A stretch of 64,000 nucleotides of DNA, from assembly GCA_022818135.1 (NCBI GenBank), contig JAFMSR010000012.1, positions 31,123,550 through 31,187,549 of the forward strand, in the 5' to 3' direction. The notes below the pieces were generated by a model, which was given only the letters and a program-made list of their open reading frames with translations, ran no database searches and was not told where the DNA came from. Source of the stretch: Saxidomus purpurata (taxonomy: Eukaryota; Mollusca; Bivalvia; Venerida; Veneridae). A program made the translations under genes and the position numbers. Below, piece after piece: positions 22,601 through 34,600 of this stretch (within the stretch, counting starts at the first letter, position 1; each line of letters opens with the position of its first letter).

Positions 22601-25600
22601 TGACTTTTTTACGCCCATGAATCGATATATTGCTGTATCGTCGATATTTCTAAATCAATATATCGATACAAAAATTCTAATCACTGACATCCCTATATTA
22701 TACCCTACCAATATGCCTTGACATACAGCAAATTCTAAGTTTAATATTTAACTGAACAGAGTTCATGCATCTTAAGAAAATTATGTACTATAATGATCAT
22801 GTACAAGGAAACAAATCTCGAAAGCAATGCTGCAAACAGTTATACACAGTCAATATAAGAAGCTACCACAAAGTAATCAGATTGTTTTAAAGGGTTCTGC
22901 TCTTTTCAAAATATTAACAAACAAAATTTGAACATGCCTGCACTCCAGTTGCAGATTTCACTACAAATTTTCTATAACATTAACTAGTTTTCTTCTCTAA
23001 ATTCTACTTTGAGCAGAGCTTTAAAACAACACAGAACAAGAAACATGGCAATGCCACGAAACCAGGTTTTCAAAAATGTTGTTCTGATTCAAGTTACAAA
23101 GTAGACATGAAAAATATATCATACTTTTTAAATACCTCCAAAGATGATATGACCTTTGACTGCCAAATCAAGTTAAAATCATGTAAACAGGATTTTCAAT
23201 GTAAGTCACTGTACCTTGACCTTGGAGCCAGCCATGCGGAACATGCCGCACGCATCTTGATGTGGTAAACATTTGTCTGAAGTTTCATCAAAATTCTTCA
23301 AAGGGTTGAAGAGTTACAGAGCGGACAGGATTTTCAATGTTAAGTCACGTGACCTTGACCTTGGAGCCAGCCATGCGGAACATGCGTCTGCACGTCATCT
23401 TGATGTGGTAAACATTTGTCTGAAGTTTCATCAAAACTTCAAAGGGTTGAAGAGTTACAGAGCGGACAGGATTTTCAAGTTAAGTCACTGTGACCTTGAC
23501 CTTGGAGCCAGCCATGCGGAACATGCGTCTGCACGCATCTTGAGTGGTAAACATTTGTCTGAAGTTTCATCAAAATTCTTCAAAGGGTTGAAGAGTTACA
23601 GAGCGGACAGGATTTTCAAGTTAAGTCACTGTGACCTTGACCTTGGAGCCAGCCATGCGGAACATGCGTCGCCGTCATCTTGAGTGGTAAACATTTGTCT
23701 GAAGTTTCATCAAAATTCTTCAAAGGGTGAAGAGTTACAGAGCGGACACAATTCGTTGCGCCCGCCCATCCGCCCATCCGCCCATCCGCCCATCCGCCCA
23801 TCCGCCCATCCGCCCGCCATACCCCAATCTAATAACCAGGATTTTCAAAATTGAAAACCTGGTTAAAAATAAATAAATTCAACATCGATTTTAACACAAT
23901 ATTCAACTAAACAATGAAAAACTGCACTGCACATAATTGAACAAAAGGGAGATAAACAAAGAAATTAACCTGGAAATAAAGCTAATACATGTATACCTAA
24001 GTGCAAATGTTACTTACACGTCCACATCTGACATCTACGAGAAATACACTTGTGAAATTATTATATTTTATACTGCTGTAAACAATGTAACATTTTGACA
24101 AACCTCTGCAACATGTTCTTGTACAAAAAGCTATCTTTAATATGGCCTAAGTTACAATGGCCCAGCTGACTGTGAGTGGCATTTTATGTCATACAAAATA
24201 ACTTAAAACCATGACCTTTTTACATCTCTTGTGTTTGTTAGCTCAAAAGATTAATTCTGTTAGTATTACAATACTATCTTGCTAACTCTGATGTTATAGT
24301 ATATTCAAAATGAATTAATTTACCTGCACCAATTTCCTTCTTTTGTTTCAATTTGTCATGCAGATTTTGTATGGTTGCTGACACAGACTTGTTCTTGTGC
24401 TGTGCCTGGTACGGGTTTACTGTACGGGAATGGAATACAGCTTTATTCTGGTTAAGCTGATATCCTGCTATTCCTGGCATTGACTTTGGTGGCAGCAGTA
24501 GTTTCCCTTGTTGGTTAAGGAAAGGCATGGAAGCAAGCTGGGTTGAAATGGCAGAGCTTTCTCCAACAAACTTGGCATGACATTTGCGCAAGTGGCGTTC
24601 CATAGCTCCCAGATCAGAAAATCCCATTGGGCAGTACATGCACTGAATAAAATTGATTGGCTGAAAGACAAATGAAGCTAGAGTTAAAATTTTAGATCAA
24701 AGTTATTTCAGGTATGTCAAAGTGTTTTATTTGCTACATGCTGGCAATTGAATTGTGGTTTGGATGTGGAACAACCCCTAGTTGAAAAAATGCAGACTCT
24801 ACTGCTTAGGCAAACACTTTAGATCGTAACAAGCCTGCTATACTTCGTAGTCTGATTATTGTCTACACTTTCCAATATTTAATCTGTACATTCAAACTGA
24901 GTAGCTTTAACAATACAAACACTTATGTCCAATTAGAAAAATGTACATGGTCATTTTAGAATGGCTATGTTAAGACAATTTTGTAATGAAATATGTTCAA
25001 GACTAAAGAATTTACCTTAGGGGCAATAGGTACAGGAATGGGCTGCTTCTTTAAAGTGAGATCTATTGGAGCCTCATCCAATGAGCCTTTCGATGGTTTA
25101 GCAGTCTGGTTTGGCGATGTTTCCATTTTCACTGCATCAAAGTTAGGTTTCATACTGAAATCTAATGGAGTATCTACTCTATCGACTGGTTCTGTTTTGA
25201 TTACAAGTGGACTTTGAGCTGGTGAGGTACGAGACAGTGGGGACAAATGGCGACTAGGAGAGAAATGGCGACTAGGAGATACATGGCGGCTCTCACGTCC
25301 CAGGAGACTGTCAGGTTTTGGAGTTGAATGAGCAGCTGGTGGTTGTGGAGTGGTGTTTCCCGACCTGCACTCAAACTGTATCTTGGAATCATCAGTATAC
25401 AGTGGGATACCGTCATCTGAGTTGACAGATTCGTTGTCAGTGTCATCATTAGCAGAATGTTCGGTGATCTTGATGAAGTTTTCAATCTGATTATTATTGT
25501 TGATTTCAGGATGGCGTTTTTGAATGTGATGTAAACAATTCATCTTTGTACAGAATCCCATCTCACACAACTGACACTGGAAAGGTCTCTGTTTACAGCT

Positions 25601-28600
25601 GTTGTGGGAACTCAGGTGGTTCCTCAGTGCACGGAAGAACTTGAAGTCAACGCCACAGTATTTGCATATGGTGTCTGGGGAATGGAAGTTATCAAGGGAA
25701 GCCGAGTCATCAAGAGCAAACTTGTTTAGGTACACAGATCTTTCAATTTCATCTCTGTCTAGGATTCCATGTTTTTTCCTTTTAAGGAAACAAAAGCATG
25801 TTATTTAATGCAGTTAAAAGACACATGAAAGGCAACCGGAAATGAAAAGAACACAGTCTGTCATCTAGTTAAGTCAAATGTCAAGCAAACTTATTAATTC
25901 TATTACTATGCAGATAATGATGTTGAACTAATAAATTAAACTTCAGTTTCAAAAACGTAATTATGGAAAAACATTTGGCCTCTCACATCAAATAAAGTAA
26001 CTTTCCATGTGCTTAAAACACAGGACAATATTTCCATGTGCCTTAGAAACAGGACAGTATTTCCATGCCTTGACAACACAAGGAAAGTTTTCCATGCAGA
26101 AAACTGGTAAATATTTCACTATTATTTTTTTTCATTTTAGCTTAACTTAAAGGAAACCAGAGCAAGTGTCAAGCCCACAGCCTAGGAGAAATTAGTATGG
26201 ACATGCTGCAAACAGAAAATGCACATTCTAACCTGAGATGTCTTTCACAGTTGGCTCTGGTAGTAAAGGCAAAGTCACAAACAAGGCACTGGAATGGACG
26301 AGCCCCACTGTGGGTCCTTACATGGCGAATCAGGGAACTCTTGTCAGCGCTTGAGTACACACACAGATTGCATTGGTATGGTGAAAATCCCAAGTGAGTT
26401 CTGATATGACCTGAAAAAAACAACAACAACATACAGTTCTGAAATTAAAAACCTTTTCATACTCTACTAAATACAGAAATTTCAATTTTGAATTTATTTT
26501 AGTCTGCAATGAATTCTAAAGCTAAACACAATACTGAAATAGTATGCTGCTCTGACTCACTGTTCTCAAAAATTTAAATGAACTATACACTTTCTCAACT
26601 GTATCACATACATTTTGTCAGGGTAAATTGTCTTGCAGCACTAACTTTTGCAACTAAAATGAGCTAGTACTGAACATGCAAGACAATACTAAATAACAGA
26701 ATATAGTTTTACAAAGGTATTCCATACACCAAAATGCATCATATACAAAATACAATAACTGAACAAAATATAATATCATTACAGGTACTTGTATAAATCA
26801 AACATTTGCATTCCATTACTTTAACTGCACATTTATTTTGAATACACTGCCATATCAAAAGCATGCATGTCTGTCATGCACTCAAGAAATAAAATTCATT
26901 TTGTATCTTGGATTTTATCTTCACATTTATTGTTGACTATAAACTTTAAAATATAAAATAAAAAATCAAATATAACAATTCTACAATACAAGTGCATCCT
27001 TTTCACACAACTTTATACTTACATCTTTTCAAAATCAGACTGAAACACTGAAATTTTTAAAATATTGTTAATATCAACTGTACAAATTTATTTTTTAAAA
27101 ATCCTTTTACGCAAAACCCATGTGCTGTCTTCAGCAATGAAAAAAAATTAACAGATATCTGTGCATGTAAATAGGAAATGCTGACAGAAAATTTACACTT
27201 ACTTTTAAGTGTTTTGTAACTGGCAAATGTGTTGTCGCAGTATTTGCATGGGAAAGTTCCGCCGGAGTTCATCATCTTGATTTCATTAATCTCCTTTTCC
27301 GGTCCGCTGAATAGTAGTCCACTGTCCTGTCCTAACTGAGCATTTATTGGGTGAGACATGGACAAATGAGCTGGTTTTGGTGTCGAAGTTGCCATACTTG
27401 GCGAAGGTGTGTAGCCGGACAGTGGCTTGGATGGTGAAGTGTGAGCAGGAACAGGTCCACCTGGTAATCCCTGCATCAGTAAACCTGGGCCCATACTTGG
27501 CAACATGTTCATGTTGGTAGCAACTTGCAACATTTTGTGAAAGTCGTCCAAAGTTGGCTGGTAGCCCGGTGGGAATATTGGAAGATGACCAAACATGGGT
27601 GGTACTCCTGGAGCATATACTTGACCCAATTTAGCAAAGTAGTCTTTATTAATGTTTTTCTCTACTTTAACTGATTTTGGTGTTTCTTTCCTTGGTGGTG
27701 CTGGTGGTAACAGTCTCTGTTCAGATTTCTCATCATCATCTTTAAGCAAGAACATGGCAAGAAAGTCTTGTTTCGTAAGGCGTTCTGGTGTGACGTCTTC
27801 ATCGCCTGTCTCATTTTTAGTGGATGGACGGATATCTTCAAATGCTTTATCAGAAAGATGTTTCAGCATGTGAGCGTGGAATTCATTAACATCAGCATAA
27901 TCGCATTCACAGATAGGACATTGGGTGCCCTTGTCCTTAGTATGGGAGTATGTATGCAAGATCAAGCTAGATTCACATGGAAATGCTTTTGAGCAAACTT
28001 TACAAATAAAGTCCAAGTATGTACTGCTGGTCATTCTTGAATTCTTCTCAAAATAATGCTTGGCAATGAGCGGAAATTTCTCAACTGAGAAATCAACAAA
28101 AGTGAGATCACTGAATCCTACATTGAGCTCTTCGTCTTGTTTCTCATCAGTCTCCTCTTTCTCAGAAGTATCATCCGCCTGCTTCTCCTCTTTTTCTTCT
28201 TCTGTGTGTGAAATGAGACGATGCAGTCGGAGTTTGTGGGGATTCTTAAATGTGAGATCACACTGAGTGCAATGACTCTGATAGTTAGGGTGAGACTCAA
28301 GGTGCGATTCTAAGCCATACTTGCACAGGAATGTCTTTGGGCATGCTGGACAGTGGAGAACTTCTTTGTCTTCTCTTTCCTTGCTCTATAAAACAAACAA
28401 CTGATAATATTATTCTGAATCTAACAGGAAATTGAAACAGCTATGGCCAGGAAAAAGATTATTCTAATTTTCTCATGAGCTTTTATGTCAGAAAGAGGTA
28501 ACATTTGCTACTAAAACACATAAATCTGCCAAAATTAACATTTTATCATCAAAATGCAGACACCGTAAACTAACTTTTATTTGTGCATCTTTTGCGGAAG

Positions 28601-31600
28601 TTATATTTCTGTGAACTTTAGTGTATACAGATATGTTTTTCTAATTAAACCATATTAATAAATCTGCATGAATGTGCTTCACATCTGCCAACATAAAATT
28701 AACGGACACTTAAATAAATGAATTGGTTTTCATTTGTATATTTCAAATATTCTATAAAAAGTTCTGTATTTAGTCAAACCTCCTCAAGTTTTTCCTCTTC
28801 CAGCTCTTCCTCCTTGTTTGGAATTGTAGGGTAGCTGTATTTCCTTGGAGATGTACTGCTGACATCACTATCACTGCCCAACGACTGTCGCTTAAATGGA
28901 ATCTGCCAATCAGCTGCCAGATCACTTCCGCTATACTGACGTTTCATGCCAGGAACCAAGGGTGGAATAACGTCTGTAGGACGACCAAACACAGACTGCT
29001 GGGAGTGATTTGGCAGGTTTTTCAGTATATCTTGGGCCATTCCAGGCTGAAACGTTTTCATACGATCGCCGACAGGTGAGTTTGACTGACTGAGAAAATT
29101 GGTAAGTCGCTGTCTCCACGCAGATTTTCCTCTACGCATCTGATTAAACGGCGGCGCTCCAAGCGATTTAAGATTCTCCTCTTTGGTGTGGATACGAGAA
29201 TGTCTGTGCATGTTTCCATTAGTTGTAAACGACATGTTACATACTTTGCAAAGAAATGGGCGCTCACCTGAAAATTAAATTTTACATTGAAAATTATAAG
29301 TCTCAACCCTGAAAGCAAGTTTTCCTAATTTATTCTTTCTTACATATCTCAGCATGAAATACATTGTATTTTGTAGTTTGCAATCATAACTTACATTAAC
29401 AAATTCCATAAATTTATCAAGCTTGAAATGAACTGTTCTTTGTAAACGAAACACAAAAACTAAATTGTTAAATTAAGATTGTTGAATAATGTTACAGTAT
29501 GAAAGTGTATAAAACTTACCAGAGTGAACAAGCATATGTCTGTCCAGGGAACTCTGAGAACTGAGAATTTTTCCACAAATTTTACACGAGTTTGACTGTG
29601 ATCCTGACACTGGTGTATTGTGGGAACGTATATGAACTGTTAAATCGTGCAGATTTATTAAAGATACATTACACACGGGACAAATAAATTTCTCTCCGTC
29701 TTCATCTGACACTGGCAGAATCTGAAACACAGGAAATTGTAAATTTAGCAAATATTTTTGATGACATTCAAAAGATTAATTTAACATTACTACAGACAAT
29801 TTTGCATATATTGACAACAATTAAAATATTTTTGTCCTGCTACAGGATAACTGTTCCTAACCAAATAAAACTGAATAATATTTTTTTATCTTTATCACTT
29901 ATTTCTTGAGAACTTCAGTACAGTACCTATCCTTTAGTCACATCTAGATCTGATTTAAAACAGTGTATCTTATTGCTTTAAATTTTCAATTCATAGTTAT
30001 TGATTAATACTCCCAATTACATCAACCAATCATAATTTTATACCAGGAAGTGACAGTGCTGATTGCTAGGCAACTGAGCTAAACTGTCAAATGGGATGTC
30101 AGGATACCCTGTCAATCAAAGTAATGCAATTATCACCTGTTGCTGTAACATTTCAACAGGTACTTGTCACATTTACTTAATTGCTGCAATTGAGATGCCA
30201 ATATTTGCTCAATGATACTTAATTAGTATTCACTGTGTATTGCAAGTCTGAATAATTTTCTTAAGAAAGTAGCAAACACTGACAAATATACCGCTATGAA
30301 ATCTAGCTTTCACAAGATATAAAAGTACTTATTTCAAAAGAACACTGTAATCAAATAACCAAAATTCATGTATTTTAATACAGAGAGCTTCACCTAACGT
30401 CTGGTCATAATCCCCTTGGTTCAAAAATGGCATAGTAGTCATACCCTCTTGCTTTAAGTGGGAAAGCATATTGAAAAAAAAATACTGAAGTTTCATTTGT
30501 CTCTAGTTTAACTTTACTATAGCAAATGGCTGAAAAAAATGAAATTATTGAAAGAAAAGGGGGGGGGGGGGGGGGGGGGGGGGGGGTCCATCAAGGGGAT
30601 TATGACTACTATGCCATTTTTGGACCAAGGGGATTATGACCAAGGGGATTTTGAGTGTCTCCCGACCTAACAAGTATATCTGTGAATTTTTTTATCCAAA
30701 TGACACACAAGCAGGATCCAACTTATTTTGTAATGCTAAATTCCTCACCCAAATTTTCTTTTTCAAAGCTCAAAAACTTGCAATAACATTGCAACTTCAT
30801 GTAAAATTTCACTGTAGCTACAACAATTCAAGCTTCACCAACTTCATACAAATTGACCACAATGACATAGGCAATGTGTTAATTGTCTATTGAAACGTCC
30901 AGCTGATAAAGGTTGATGAGATTACCATGTTTGTACATGTGAAGGTTTTATTACCCCCAAGCCCTTTGCCCTGTTGATCTACTGGTGAGATGCTGGTATT
31001 TTATTGTACCATAATTTGTGACAAGTACCTGGGAATTTTGTCTAGACAATGCCAAAATCAAGTGTCATTGTAGATTCATAAATACATGAGCACAATTTAC
31101 TCTATCAATATAGTTCACACAAATTCACAAAATTCATAAATCCTCCAAACATAACATTGTAACCACATTTCCATAATTTTATTTCAGTCTTTTTGTCTTT
31201 CTCACTCTTAGAAGGACTTGATACTGACAAACCTAATAACGGTGTTTATTTTAATAATAATTTCAAAAATAATTTAGCCATACTGCTATGATGCTGTTAA
31301 ACTTAATTTCCCCTTCTCACAAATACATCTTAAAGTCAAACCTCTGTTTTACACAATCCAAATAAAATCAAATTTCAACATAAGTCCTCCACATCACGAA
31401 ATTTATCATAGTAATTGATGATATAATATTTATACATGTTTACAATGAACACTATTTGCAATTAGTGATTTACAATAAAAAATAACGAGGTTTTGGAGCC
31501 TGAAGCAAAATTATTCACTGCTGAAAAAACATCTCTGATTACGGTTGTCATTTTTGCTAATTGATGACCAGAGATCAATCTGGCTATATTTCTTTATACA

Positions 31601-34600
31601 AATAAAACTTGACATTTGTGTATTTACTGAACTAGTATGCACAGAAAAGTCAAGATTATTTCATGAAGACCATTGCTTCATTACAAACTAATTTCCTTTC
31701 ATTAGTTAAGTGTTAAAAAATTATTACTTTTTGAACTGCAAGTACAATTTTTTTATTAATATTTTGTTCATTGGTAAATATAATTTTTGAAAAATTACTA
31801 ATAAAAATTAACTTGTAGTTACATTTTTTTTTATTTTGATGTGATTGAAGTCAGGTAGCAATATGCAATTAAAACCTAATTACTGGTGATGAATGAATAT
31901 TATTCAATTATTTAACTTGTTTTACATCAACAACAATTTCATCATCTTTTAAATAACAATAAGAAAACATATTTGCATAATAAATTCACATACCTTGAAA
32001 AACTTCACTAAAACTACCTGTTTAGACTGTGCTACAGTATTCCTTTGAACTGACCACAAACAAAATCACTATGACTAACCTCTGCAACAGGCTGACCACC
32101 TCAAACATTGACCACCAATGACTAAACCCTTGTCCTTATAGATAATATAGCAGTAAAATTCAATTATCAATTACCTTTGCCTGTGTCATTTTGTCCCGTA
32201 ATTGTAATCTTACACAAAAAAAGGTGCGATATCCAGAGGAGAATGTGACACTTTCAAGTCTTTTTCAGATTCTGTACAGCAACCCCGAATCTTTCAAATA
32301 TATTCTCCTACCTACCTTTTCATGTTCAAACATACCAATTACCACCATCCAAATTGATTAACACCCCCATCAAATGTTTGGCATTTCATTCTTTAGTGTT
32401 ATTGAATGCTGTGAAAAGCCTCTAAAAAGGTATTATTGATGTTACAAATCAGGAATTGTATAGGAGAATTATCACAGTTTTTGATGTCATCAGATTATTT
32501 TATTGTGTGCTAAACATCTCTATTCAGGTCCTGACTTGACATATAGTCAACCTGCTTGTTACAGGAACTTTTCTGTTAATTAGATAACTTTGATCTTTAA
32601 TATAATATGTTTTGTGTATCAAAATATTTCTTTTGATATACAATAATTGATTATCAAACATTACTGATATAAATTCAGTTACCTCAAATAATAATTCCTA
32701 ATATGGTAGCGCACGATAAGTGAAGATATTCTTCAAATGTTTACTGTTTTATTAACTCATAAAAAGATAAAAAAAGTCCAATGTTACTTTCATACATTAT
32801 CATCATTGTATTATATTCTTCTCTCAAGTTCTTGTTTATTTTTCAATTTATTGTTTCCTGATTTTCTTTCATTGACCAATGTCTTTTCTTCATTTTTTTT
32901 TTCATTTTCAATTGTCTTGTTTTCTTCCTTACTATCTATCTGGAAAACGTCCACCTTTCTTAGACTTTTGTGTGTGTTTTCCTTCAATAAACAATATCAA
33001 TTGTAAATCTTCAATACATTAAATTTCCTTCAGATTATGAACAGAAGCATATTTCTGACCTGACTTAATTTTCTTTCACTTTGCTTTGTTTTTTCACCAT
33101 ACAGCTTTGACTTAATGATGTTAAAGAATTTTACCCAGGTACCTTTTCCAGTATTTTCAACTATTTCCAGTTGTTGTATAGTAAAATGATGCATCAATTA
33201 CCTGATTGGTGGAAAGTACTTCTGCCTTTGCAAACAGAACAGATCATGATCAACCTGCACATCCGTACATTATGATCATGATCTGCACTATTTGCTATTC
33301 AGTTAATAAATTTTGCAGTGGGCACCCCTTTGTAAAAACAATGGTACTGTTCAAACTGAGTAATGGACAAATCCATTTTTGGAAATTCAGCAGTATAAGT
33401 TTAAAATATACATTGTTACGGCAAAACAATTTTTATGGTGAGAAATTACTTCTACATTTCCTTATCTTATAATACATCTTTTTCAAAAGATTCTGGCCTT
33501 ATTTCATGACACAAGAAACTGGATGCATCCACAATTTTGAAACAACATAATCTCACAAATGTGAACAATAATTAATGATGACAAATTATTACTTGAACAA
33601 GCTGCGAACAAGACAATGCAGACCTGACACACCAGTTAAGGGCACCTAAGATCATCTTAAATTTTCGTGTTCAATTTTTGTGCATTTTGAAAAATAAAAG
33701 CGACCTGCTTTGTCAACTTCAAATAAATAATCGGTCAGGCAGCAAATGAATAATCTTTGAAAACATAATGTAACACTATTTCAAAAGCCAACAAGTGTTA
33801 AGGGAATGATGTTTTGAATTTGTCATGGCAGACAGAAAAATAACTTTTTTTAATTTGCCATGATCAGACCGATATATATTAAAACAAAAAGGAAATTTTC
33901 TATATCATACTGGTATAAGAATGATATGGAAAATAAAAGAAAAATACTTTAATATCCTTTTAGAAAAAATAAAACTTAAATTTTCTTTCAGAAAAAAAGT
34001 AACGAAACGCTTGCAAACAGGACCATAAATAATTAACGATAATTAATAACAAATTATCTACATGAAACTGGATGTAAAGCATACGGAAGAGAGCAGCAGG
34101 TCGTATGACTTGGTTACAAGAGACTGGTAGCTGTTTCATTTCATGTGATTGATGAAGATGACATTTATACCAGTCAAGATTGATCTGCAGACATTGACAG
34201 ATGAGTTCTCCACATAGCCACAATGCAGAGTCTGAATTAACTATCTCTTTTTTTCCTATTTTTTTGTTTTGTCCATATATGGTCAGTGGTCGATACGCCT
34301 GTATGCGAACTGGATATGAACAAGTATACAGATGAAAAGCATAATGTTCAGGTCTAAAATTAATTTTCTGTTTGGTACTTTTCTATTTTGTAAACTTTAA
34401 ATTACTTCTATCACAGAACGAAGTTGCTGAATTCATTTAATGATTTAAATACTTAAAATCTTTAAATGATGATATCATGTTATGACTACTGAAAAATAAG
34501 TTGGTTCATCCAACACATACTTCCTAAAAAGAAATTGTTCCACGCCCATGTATCCCTGACCGGCATAATCCCCCACCCCGCCCTTAACGCATTGACTGAC

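Larger units (their letters stand above)
22083..24323 (-). other. RREB1 intron between exons h and i
   Basis: A 2241-base intron with gtaaat donor and gtacag acceptor. It holds the hAT-type MITE and the 23-kb satellite-bearing element, which together make up more than half of it. The remainder is A+T-rich and unremarkable. Confidence 0.8.

Noticed and set aside
23273..23683. 136-codon repetitive frame with [12 protein letters not shown] repeats
   Set aside because: Again a read-through of the 140-bp satellite units (141 bp keeps frame), so the apparent protein repeat is an artefact.
32737..33006. 89-codon frame in a pyrimidine-rich tract
   Set aside because: Product is F/L/S low-complexity, produced by T/C-rich DNA in an intron.
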